DNA of 5,226 nucleotides from assembly GCA_030604545.1 (NCBI GenBank), contig JAUVVS010000182.1, forward strand, positions 1 through 5,226. The letters are read 5' to 3'. The translations under genes and the position numbers were made by a program. Origin of the DNA: Deltaproteobacteria bacterium (GTDB taxonomy: Bacteria; Desulfobacterota; Desulfobacteria; Desulfobacterales; JAUVVS01). How positions within the stretch are numbered: position 1 is the stretch's first letter; every line of letters begins with the position of its first letter. The notes beneath the pieces were generated by a model. The model did no database searches. It had not been told where the DNA came from and was given only the letters and a program-made list of their open reading frames with translations. Shown piece by piece: positions 1-4,865 of this stretch.

Positions 1-33
1 ACATAATAGATGGAGTATAATAATGACCACCCC

Positions 34-597
34 TCAGTTAATTAGGTCCTTCAGCGATTCAATAAATGATTTTTCAAGTATTTTTGCCTGTTCAAAGTTT
101 TCCGCCTTACGAAAGAACTTGTCATTTCCCAGTTTAGCAAAGATCAAGTTTACCGATTTCATTGGCCCATATCCTTCAGTGATGTGGGTAGGAGACCAAC
201 TATTATCCTTTTCTTTTACAGATTCAATGTAGGCTGTCCGGAAGTCAAGCCACGAACAAACTGCAATACCATCGGTGGCAATTCCTACAAACGTTTGTGG
301 CCATCTCGATGTGTCTTCATTTACAATCCATTCATTAAACTCACCTTTGGTAAGGCGGATGGTTCCGAGTTTTACCTCAATTCCAAACGGGTGTTCTTGA
401 TCTTTATAATAGACAACATCACCAATGATTCCTTTCGTTCCATCAGGATTAATATAGTCTGGCACACGCTGATTTAACCCGAAGAGTCGTGGAACTAAAT
501 AAACACTTACAAAATGATGTTCTCCAGGACACGGACGATTACTAAGCCCCGATTTGTTAAGATAGAGATCTATGTATTCAGTATAAGTATTTAACAC
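34..597 (-). CDS. Putative PD-(D/E)XK nuclease-like protein, second gene of cassette 2
   Basis: This is a 187-residue soluble protein that I do not recognise as a named family. The sequence shows a PD-(D/E)XK-type arrangement: Glu26 in PGEHHFV, Asp60 in the hydrophobic strand GIIGDVVYY, then Glu74-Val-Lys76 in FGIEVKLG. A conserved-looking stretch rich in Trp and aromatic residues follows (EFNEW, SRWP). This spacing is typical of restriction-endonuclease-like folds, which cut or bind DNA using a metal held by the acidic residues. There is no signal peptide or membrane segment. The start is GTG at 597-595, preceded by AGGGAG a few bases upstream. It lies inside the end of the HNH gene, whose TAA is at 593-591, giving a 7-nt overlap that suggests coupled translation. 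A role in DNA cleavage or defence is inference. It could be a catalytically inactive relative. Confidence 0.72.
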   Translation of the reverse strand: MLNTYTEYIDLYLNKSGLSNRPCPGEHHFVSVYLVPRLFGLNQRVPDYINPDGTKGIIGDVVYYKDQEHPFGIEVKLGTIRLTKGEFNEWIVNEDTSRWPQTFVGIATDGIAVCSWLDFRTAYIESVKEKDNSWSPTHITEGYGPMKSVNLIFAKLGNDKFFRKAENFEQAKILEKSFIESLKDLIN

Positions 598-1382
598 ATA
601 CTCCCTCTTTGACTGCTCGTATAAGAGCTCACCATGTCCCTCTGCACTTCAATTTGTGATTTATTGTTAATAATTATTTGAGGCGTACCCTTGTATGTTG
701 ATATTTTTCCTTTTACTTTTACTATCTTATTTTCTAATTGACTAAGATTTCTAAATTCGATAGTCTTAACTTTGAAAATTACCAATCCAAGCTTATGCCT
801 TGGATATTTACCTCCCATGTTTAGATAGATATTCCCATTTTTTGCATACGTTATTTGTGATATCACGCCTTGCACAATTAGATTTTTACCGATATGTGCT
901 TTGACTTCATTTAGCGAAATATAGTCTTTTTTTTCGCTTAGTATGCTTCTTAGTCCAAAGAAAGCGGCGAGTGCTACAATAACAACCACCGCACTTATAA
1001 TCAGCTTTCTCAGAGAACTTATCTGAGATTCAATCCTCTGTGCTTCTGTTTTTCTATCTCTCTCCATCTTGCCGACTGTTTTATTGTGGCAATCGATGCA
1101 AAGTTTGAATTTCTCTGGTATTTCTTTACCACACGCATTACATCGGTTTTGAGTATATTCATAGCCATGAGAAGCCTTATGACAACGTTCACAGAGGACT
1201 ATGAAGTTTTCATTTGGGTATTCCCAAGGCATTTTGCCACGGGTGTATGTTTTATGGTGAACATGAGGAAATTTAGTTGAGCCACACTTCGAGCATTTCT
1301 TCCCGTAAAGCCCGAATACATCCTCTCGCTTTTCCCTCCACAAAGGGTGATTAATAAATTCCGAGTACTCTGTCTTATCCAT
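591..1382 (-). CDS. HNH-type zinc protein with membrane segment and OB-fold-like C-terminus
   Basis: The product has 263 residues in three parts. Residues 15-75 form an HNH-like unit: C30-x2-C33, the HVHH motif at 40-43, Asn59, then C64-x2-CH-x3-H (67-72), typical of metal-dependent HNH endonucleases. Residues 81-99 add a second zinc ribbon (C81/C84 and C95/C98). A basic, helical linker leads to one membrane span at about 127-144 (LIISAVVVIVALAAFFGL). Residues 158-247 resemble an OB fold, with strands such as KNLIVQGVI and KIVKVKGKIS followed by KGTPQIIINN, as in small nucleic-acid-binding OB proteins. No signal peptide precedes the HNH part, so it is probably cytoplasmic with the OB part across the membrane, but the topology is uncertain. 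The ATG at 1382 has no clear Shine-Dalgarno. It is the first gene of cassette 2 and overlaps the next gene by 7 nt. Function is unknown; DNA processing or defence is inferred. Confidence 0.8.
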   Translation of the reverse strand: MDKTEYSEFINHPLWREKREDVFGLYGKKCSKCGSTKFPHVHHKTYTRGKMPWEYPNENFIVLCERCHKASHGYEYTQNRCNACGKEIPEKFKLCIDCHNKTVGKMERDRKTEAQRIESQISSLRKLIISAVVVIVALAAFFGLRSILSEKKDYISLNEVKAHIGKNLIVQGVISQITYAKNGNIYLNMGGKYPRHKLGLVIFKVKTIEFRNLSQLENKIVKVKGKISTYKGTPQIIINNKSQIEVQRDMVSSYTSSQRGSMC

Positions 1383-1404
1383 ATTAGATATTTATTTGAT
1401 TACA

Positions 1405-1477
1405 GCCGAACGCTGAGCTGAGGAGCGAGGCAAACGCGCTAGCGTTTGCCATGTCGCCCTCCAGCGAGATGTTCGAT
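1405..1477 (-). repeat. attC-like recombination site (cassette 1 end)
   Basis: This is an imperfect inverted repeat of 73 bp between the stop of the 216-residue gene and the start of the HNH gene. On the minus strand it opens with the inner box ATCGAAC (1477-1471) and closes with GTTCGGC (1411-1405). These match RYYYAAC and GTTRRRY except for a matching G/C at the fourth position. Inside, GCTG/CAGC and GGCGA/TCGC-type arms pair with mismatches. A CAT bulge follows, then a perfect 9-bp stem GGCAAACGC/GCGTTTGCC (1450-1442 and 1437-1429) with a 4-nt loop. Unpaired bases on one arm are a hallmark of attC sites, which IntI recombines as folded single strands. The crossover would fall between 1411 and 1410. 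The inner box is complementary to the start of cassette 1 at 2165-2160, which strongly supports the call. Confidence 0.85.
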
Positions 1478-2165
1478 AATATTAGAATTTATCGTCACAT
1501 CATTTAAACTAAAAACGATATTATATAAAATAAGGCAGCTATCGCACCTATAACACCGAATACAGCATTCCAATCTGGTTTAGATGTAAATGAACGGATT
1601 TTGAAAAAATCTAATTTACAGGTATCCCGTATAGAAAAATTAGTCACAAAGGAACTGATCCGTGAGTACCAAAAGAAAACCTTTGTTCCCTTTGCCAATT
1701 CGCTTTCATCAATGTGTTTTGGATTTTTATATCTTTTAAAAATAAAGTATTTGTTTTTTGCCTTAATAAATTCGGATTCACAGGCATAAATAAGACATGC
1801 TACCTGACCATTGGGAGCTTGGCTGTATAGTAAAGAGCCTCCTTTTTCAATATCAGCATTTCTTGAACTAATTTCATCATCAGTACTATATTGCGTTATT
1901 GAAATTCCGGTTGGATGGCTTCCAAATCTTAAACCAATAGTATTTTGATTTTTTCTTTCAATAAATGGAAACTTACCTTCATCAATGTAAAGCTTATCGA
2001 AAAATTGGTCTTTTTCGAATTCACTGATTACATTATTAAAAAAGATTGTTGCTCTCTTGCTGAAGGCATCCCACTCTCTTCTTCTAGAATCTACGGTTTT
2101 AATATCTTTTTGGAATAGTTTCCTGTTTTTTCTTATAATTCTCTGTATCTTCATTTTTCATCGAA
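1411..2165 (-). mobile_element. Integron gene cassette 1 (complete)
   Basis: This is a 755-bp unit on the minus strand, running from the crossover next to the attI-like region (after G at 2166) to the crossover G at 1411 in its attC-like site. It has the classic compact cassette form: 11 bases before the ATG at 2154, one gene, then 26 bases from the stop to the attC. It is the cassette nearest the intI remnant and lies divergent from it, as first cassettes normally do. Its first six bases, TTCGAT, are the complement of the inner attC box ATCGAAC at its other end, as expected if the unit was once a circle that opened at G^TT. Confidence 0.8.
1504..2154 (-). CDS. Cassette-borne hypothetical protein with C-terminal membrane anchor
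   Basis: I do not recognise this 216-residue protein. The N-terminal 50 residues are strongly basic and helical (RIIRKNRKLFQKD, VDSRRREW). The middle (55-190) is a mixed alpha/beta domain with strands such as NTIGLRFG, GISITQYS, GQVACLIYACES and KYFIFKRYKNP. The C-terminus (about 195-215, WNAVFGVIGAIAALFYIISFLV) is one hydrophobic span with almost nothing after it, so the protein is probably tail-anchored with its bulk in the cytoplasm. There is no signal peptide and no catalytic motif that I can name. The ATG at 2154 sits 11 bases into cassette 1 with no good Shine-Dalgarno (GATGAAAA precedes it), which is common in cassettes. As the first cassette it would be the one best expressed from any promoter in the attI region. 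A small-molecule or stress response role cannot be decided from the sequence. Confidence 0.82.
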   Translation of the reverse strand: MKIQRIIRKNRKLFQKDIKTVDSRRREWDAFSKRATIFFNNVISEFEKDQFFDKLYIDEGKFPFIERKNQNTIGLRFGSHPTGISITQYSTDDEISSRNADIEKGGSLLYSQAPNGQVACLIYACESEFIKAKNKYFIFKRYKNPKHIDESELAKGTKVFFWYSRISSFVTNFSIRDTCKLDFFKIRSFTSKPDWNAVFGVIGAIAALFYIISFLV

Positions 2166-2166
2166 C
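2160..2166 (-). other. attI x attC crossover junction (G^TTCGAT)
   Basis: On the minus strand the bases read GTTCGAT, a GTTRRRY-type core with C at position four. IntI cuts after the G, so 2166 would belong to attI and 2165 onward to cassette 1. The six cassette bases TTCGAT are complementary to the inner box ATCGAAC at 1477-1471, so the two ends of cassette 1 match each other while its outer attC box reads GTTCGGC. That mismatch between outer and inner boxes is exactly what insertion of a circular cassette leaves behind. Confidence 0.78.
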
Positions 2167-2255
2167 CATTAAATGTTAAGAAATAAATCAACGATATTAG
2201 ATATCAATATATTGTTTCTTGATTTCAATCGTATATTAATATAGCGTAATTTTTA
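2166..2255 (-). other. Probable attI region between dead intI and first cassette
   Basis: This very AT-rich stretch without genes lies between the intI start codon and the first cassette, the position attI occupies in integrons. A second core-like GTTGATT is present on the minus strand at 2192-2186, about 26 bases from the crossover core, and could be an accessory integrase-binding site. attI sites are poorly conserved between integron types, so the call rests mainly on position and on the crossover junction at 2166. Confidence 0.55.
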
Positions 2256-2267
2256 ATGAAAAATCAA
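2238..2267 (-). promoter_or_regulatory. Candidate cassette promoter (Pc-like)
   Basis: On the minus strand TTGATT (2267-2262) is followed after 18 bases by TATATT (2243-2238), a fair sigma70-type pair pointing into cassette 1. The -35 lies inside the start of the intI remnant, which is where Pc promoters usually sit. Transcription would start near 2231, about 75 bases before the first cassette ATG. AT-rich DNA yields such matches by chance, so confidence is low. Confidence 0.35.
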
Positions 2268-2438
2268 GAATTTTATAATCCCAAAAAACCTCGCAAATTG
2301 CTGGATCAAGTGCGCGATGTCATGCGTTTGAAGCTAATGGAATGTATCCGTCTGAGAGTTAGAGATATTGATTTTGAAATAAATGAAATAAGGGTTCACA
2401 GCGGCATAGAATGGGGATGGTCATATAACCGGATTTGA
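2256..2438 (+). pseudogene. intI: Integron integrase remnant, internal deletion and 3' truncation
   Basis: A 60-codon frame holds two recognisable parts of an integron integrase, a tyrosine recombinase. Residues 11-26 (KPRKLLDQVRDVMRLK) match the N-terminal start of IntI, which normally continues HYSIRTE. Residues 27-44 (LMECIRLRVRDIDFEINE) match the segment directly after the first catalytic Arg, which in intact IntI sits in a G-M-R-L context. About 120 residues between them are gone, joined in frame after AAG at about 2333. Homology ends near residue 49 (EIRVHSG, where IntI has RDGKG). The final residues are foreign, and the whole C-terminal catalytic half (HxxR, H, Tyr) is missing. It cannot recombine DNA. 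It lies divergent from the cassettes, as intI should. The N-terminal match could be tested against full-length IntI proteins, but the motif pair is distinctive. Confidence 0.85.
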
Positions 2439-2511
2439 TGTTGATAATGCAAGTCATAAAATCGACCTTAAAGAAATAATTCTGAATAAAGTAACAGCAC
2501 AACTTAAATAA
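2410..2511 (+). pseudogene. Orphan 3' coding remnant with NGDG-type acidic loop
   Basis: In a frame shifted from the intI remnant, codons 2410-2508 read NGDGHITGFDVDNASHKIDL and continue KEIILNKVTAQLK before TAA at 2509-2511. An in-frame TAG at 2407 and the lack of a start mean it is not a gene by itself. NGDG with a following amphipathic IDLKEIIL helix recalls calcium-binding loops such as dockerin or EF-hand repeats. TGFDxxxxKIDL also recalls the last repeats of RTX-type secreted proteins. It may be the tail of a gene cut when the intI deletion formed. The fragment is too short for a firm family call. Confidence 0.3.
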
Positions 2512-2550
2512 ATTACTGCGTAATTCCATAATCTTAGAATATTGGCGTTT

Positions 2551-2582
2551 CAGAAAAAAACGATTCAGAATCTTTTTTCCTG
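2551..2582. terminator. Weak inverted repeat with T-run, possible terminator
   Basis: CAG, an A-run and GATT (2551-2565) pair with AATC, a T-run and CTG (2569-2582) around a 3-nt loop, with one bulged C and one mismatch. Plus-strand reading gives a hairpin ending in six T. The stem is mostly A-T pairs, so it is weak. It could separate transcription of the intI side from purM, or be chance in AT-rich DNA. Confidence 0.3.
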
Positions 2583-2684
2583 GAAGTATGTAACTTACTA
2601 ACAAATATAGTGATAATTTACGAGGAAGGATTTGACTTTTAGAATGGATTGCGCTAGTGAGTACGCAGCAGTTAATAGACCGTC

Positions 2685-2689
2685 AGGAG
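2685..2689 (+). promoter_or_regulatory. Shine-Dalgarno deciding the purM start
   Basis: AGGAG stands five bases before ATG at 2695. The protein from this ATG (MKYKDAGVDI) matches the usual PurM N-terminus and length. The frame is open further upstream, with TTG at 2632 and ATG at 2644. The purine-rich GAGGAAGGA just before 2632 lies only one base from that TTG, and the extra 21 residues are not typical of PurM. Confidence 0.75.
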
Positions 2690-2694
2690 AAGTT

Positions 2695-3726
2695 ATGAAA
2701 TACAAGGATGCGGGCGTAGATATTGAAAAGGCCAATATTTTTGTTGAAAAAATCAAGCCATTTATAAAATCGACCTCACGTAAAGGGGTCATCGGAGACA
2801 TCGGCGGATTTGGTGGGCTCTTCAATCTGGACACGAGAAAATATAAAAAACCCGTACTGGTGGCATCCACCGACGGCGTCGGGACAAAACTGCTCGTAGC
2901 CCGGATGATGGATAAACACGACACCATCGGCATAGATCTTGTCGCAATGAGCGCAAATGATCTGATAGTCCAGGGGGCGGAACCTCTCTTTTTCCTCGAT
3001 TATATAGCCGCGGGGAAAATGGATATCGACAGAAGTGTGGCGATTGTAAAGGGCATAACGGAAGGATGTATTGAAGCTGGATGTGCCCTTATAGGCGGCG
3101 AAAACGCGGAAATGCCGGGTTTTTATGGAGAGAGCGAATATGACCTGGCCGGTTTCTGTGTGGGAGTTGTAGAATCCGATAAGATAATTGACGGCTCCGA
3201 AGTCAGTGTGGGAGACAGGATTATAGGACTGACATCGAACGGTATACACAGTAACGGCCTTTCGCTGGCCAGAAAAGCGCTGTTTGAAAAATCGAATCTC
3301 GCCATTACCGATACAATCGAGGGCATGAAAGATTCTATCGGGACGGAACTCCTTCGCCCGACAAAGATTTATGTAAAGGCAATCTTAAATATTATAAGGG
3401 ACTTTACAGTAAAGGGTATGGCGCACATAACCGGAGGTGGATTTTTGGAAAATATACCCCGCGCGATACCGGGAAGGTGTAAGGCCGTAATAATTAAGAA
3501 TAGCTGGGATATGCCCCCCATTTTCAAACACATTCAGGAAATGGGAGGAATCGATGAGGGGGAAATGTTCAAGACATTTAACATGGGAATCGGCATGGTT
3601 ATTATCGTCGCTAAAAAGGACTCGCGGGAAGTCATCGACCGACTTGGCTTACTTGGACAAAAGGCCTTCATCATAGGTTCAGTCGCCCACAAAACCAAGA
3701 ACGAACCATCTGTAAAATTTGAGTGA
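2695..3726 (+). CDS. purM: Phosphoribosylformylglycinamidine cyclo-ligase (AIR synthetase)
   Basis: PurM closes the imidazole ring: it uses ATP to convert FGAM to AIR, step 5 of de novo purine synthesis, in the cytoplasm, normally as a homodimer. The 343 residues match the usual bacterial length of about 345. Visible family motifs in order are YKDAGVDI (3-10), GGFGGL (37-42), the ATP-binding ASTDGVGTKLL (57-67), DLVAMSANDLIVQGAEPLFFLDYIA (81-105), GGENAEMPGFY (134-144), GLTSNGIHSNGLSLARK (178-194), LLRPTKIYV (219-227), AHITGGGFLENIPRAIP (243-259) and FNMGIGM (295-301). I place the start at ATG 2695 rather than TTG 2632 because of the AGGAG five bases upstream and the match to the normal N-terminus. 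purN starts four bases after the stop, so the two are surely co-transcribed. No purine riboswitch or PurR-type operator was recognised upstream. Confidence 0.97.
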   Translation: MKYKDAGVDIEKANIFVEKIKPFIKSTSRKGVIGDIGGFGGLFNLDTRKYKKPVLVASTDGVGTKLLVARMMDKHDTIGIDLVAMSANDLIVQGAEPLFFLDYIAAGKMDIDRSVAIVKGITEGCIEAGCALIGGENAEMPGFYGESEYDLAGFCVGVVESDKIIDGSEVSVGDRIIGLTSNGIHSNGLSLARKALFEKSNLAITDTIEGMKDSIGTELLRPTKIYVKAILNIIRDFTVKGMAHITGGGFLENIPRAIPGRCKAVIIKNSWDMPPIFKHIQEMGGIDEGEMFKTFNMGIGMVIIVAKKDSREVIDRLGLLGQKAFIIGSVAHKTKNEPSVKFE

Positions 3727-3730
3727 AGAG

Positions 3731-4396
3731 ATGCTGAAGAAAGTTAATTTAGGGGTTCTGGTATCCGGTAGCGGCTCCAACCTTCAGTCTGTTATAGACA
3801 ACATAGAACTGGGCAAGCTGGATGCGGCAATTAAAGTAATCATATGTAACAACCCCGATGCATACGCGCTGAAAAGGGCAAAAAAACACGGCATCCCGTC
3901 CGTAGTTATCGATCACACAAAATACCGGAATAGAGAATTGTTCGATCTGAAAATGATTGAAATCCTTAAATCCTTTTCGGTGGAACTCGTCGTAATGGCA
4001 GGATTCATGAAGGTTCTGACGGCAACTTTTCTCAGGGCCTTCCCGATGAAGATAATGAATATACACCCGGCTCTTCTCCCCTCCTTTCAGGGTCTTCACG
4101 GGCAGTCCGGCGCTTTTGAGTATGGCGTAAAATTTACCGGATGTACTGTCCACTTTGCCGATGAAGGTGTGGATACGGGGCCCATAATTATTCAGGCCGT
4201 TGTTCCCGTCTGTGATGACGACACCGTTGAAATCCTTCAGAAAAGGATATTGAAAGAGGAACACAGAATCTATCCTCAGGCGATACAACTTTACGCCGAG
4301 AATAAACTCGAAATCAGCGGAAGAAAGGTGCGCATAAGGGATCATAAAAAATTTGAAGGATTACCTCAACACAACCCGCCATTAGAAAAATTTTGA
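3731..4396 (+). CDS. purN: Phosphoribosylglycinamide formyltransferase (GAR transformylase)
   Basis: PurN transfers a formyl group from 10-formyltetrahydrofolate to GAR, giving FGAR, step 3 of de novo purine synthesis. The 221 residues cover the whole family fold. The phosphate-binding loop VSGSGSNLQ is at 11-19. The folate-side motif VVMAGFMKVL is at 87-96. The catalytic triad is complete: Asn110 and His112 in MNIHPALLPSFQGLH, and Asp148 in GVDTGPIIIQ, with the same 38-residue Asn-to-Asp spacing as in E. coli PurN. EEHRIYPQAI near 176-185 matches the C-terminal helix. ATG 3731 is preferred over an in-frame TTG at 3719 inside the purM end, because MLKKVNLGVLVSGSGSN fits the family. The upstream ribosome site is weak (GAG about seven bases before), so translation is probably coupled to purM. 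The C-terminal tail after 195 is a little longer and basic. Confidence 0.96.
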   Translation: MLKKVNLGVLVSGSGSNLQSVIDNIELGKLDAAIKVIICNNPDAYALKRAKKHGIPSVVIDHTKYRNRELFDLKMIEILKSFSVELVVMAGFMKVLTATFLRAFPMKIMNIHPALLPSFQGLHGQSGAFEYGVKFTGCTVHFADEGVDTGPIIIQAVVPVCDDDTVEILQKRILKEEHRIYPQAIQLYAENKLEISGRKVRIRDHKKFEGLPQHNPPLEKF

Positions 4397-4397
4397 T

Positions 4398-4865
4398 ATG
4401 ATTATCGTAAGTGCGTGCCTCATGGGGATCAATTGCAGGTATGATGGGGGAAATTGTCTCAATGATGTTCTGATTTCAATTCTTTCGAAAGATGTCTTTA
4501 TCCCTGTTTGCCCCGAGCAACTGGGCGGACTTACGACGCCCCGCTTGCCCTCTCAAATAGTCTCTGGAAAGGGGACGGATGTACTCGACGGAAGGGCAAA
4601 GGTTTTGGATTCTTCCGGGATGGATGTAACCGACAATTTTATCCGCGGTGCAAATGAGGTAATAAATATTGCCGGGGTTATGAAGGTTGATACCGCATTT
4701 ATGAAGGAGTACAGTCCTTCATGCGGTGTCTGCCATATTAAGAGAAATGGCGTGAATGTTGAGGGTATGGGGGTCGCGTCATCACTCCTTTCGGCAATGG
4801 GAATGAACATTATATCATCAGAAAAACTGGACGAGGAATATGTACGATATTATTGTAATAGGTAA
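4398..4865 (+). CDS. DUF523 family protein (YbbK-like), conserved cysteine protein
   Basis: This 155-residue protein matches the DUF523 family. The N-terminal SACLMGINCRYDGGN (5-19) carries Cys7 and Cys13. PVCPEQLGGLTTPR (36-49) carries Cys38. YSPSCGVCHI (105-114) carries the Cys109/Cys112 pair. The family is widespread in bacteria and its biochemical role is not established; the paired cysteines suggest metal binding or a thiol role. There is no signal peptide or membrane segment. The length is normal for the single-domain form, which in other proteins is followed by a DUF1722 domain that is absent here. ATG 4398 begins one base after the purN stop and has no Shine-Dalgarno, so it should be translated by coupling. 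Its 3' end overlaps the next gene by 26 nt. Operon membership with purine genes is seen; a role in purine metabolism is not shown. Confidence 0.92.
   Translation: MIIVSACLMGINCRYDGGNCLNDVLISILSKDVFIPVCPEQLGGLTTPRLPSQIVSGKGTDVLDGRAKVLDSSGMDVTDNFIRGANEVINIAGVMKVDTAFMKEYSPSCGVCHIKRNGVNVEGMGVASSLLSAMGMNIISSEKLDEEYVRYYCNR

Larger units (their letters stand above)
1..1410 (-). mobile_element. Integron gene cassette 2 (partial, two genes, distal end outside window)
   Basis: This is the second cassette of the array, read on the minus strand. It begins just after the crossover G of the attC-like site at 1405-1477: its first bases on the minus strand are TTCGGC (1410 to 1405), and the first start codon follows at 1382. 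It carries two overlapping genes (1382-591 and 597-34), and no attC-like hairpin separates them, so they appear to move as one unit. Two-gene cassettes are less common than single-gene ones. The cassette's own attC should lie beyond position 1. By the cassette rule its inner box should read GCCGAAC on the minus strand, complementary to the cassette's own start. The remaining 33 bases past the last stop show no hairpin. The boundary is inferred from the attC assignment. Confidence 0.66.

Noticed and set aside
184..477. Plus-strand open frame of 97 codons
   Set aside because: It is antisense to the PD-(D/E)XK-like gene, with no ribosome site or recognisable domain.
1405..1477. Hairpin read as a rho-independent terminator after the 216-residue gene
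   Set aside because: No T-run follows the stem on either strand, and the paired core boxes, bulged arm and match to the cassette start fit attC much better.
2605..2620. TATAGT/GATAAT as a purM promoter -10
   Set aside because: No acceptable -35 stands at 16-18 bases upstream, and AT-rich DNA gives such matches by chance.
2632..2694. Extended purM start at TTG 2632 or ATG 2644
   Set aside because: The extra residues do not resemble PurM. The AGGAG at 2685-2689 is ideally placed for ATG 2695.
2598..2933. Minus-strand open frame of 111 codons across the purM start
   Set aside because: It is antisense to conserved purM sequence, with no motif and no support from context.
2776..3249. Minus-strand open frame of 157 codons
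   Set aside because: It is antisense to purM, whose protein is conserved end to end. It has no recognisable motif or ribosome site.
3749..4345. Minus-strand open frame of 198 codons
   Set aside because: It lies wholly antisense to purN, and its composition looks like a shadow of the purN codon pattern.
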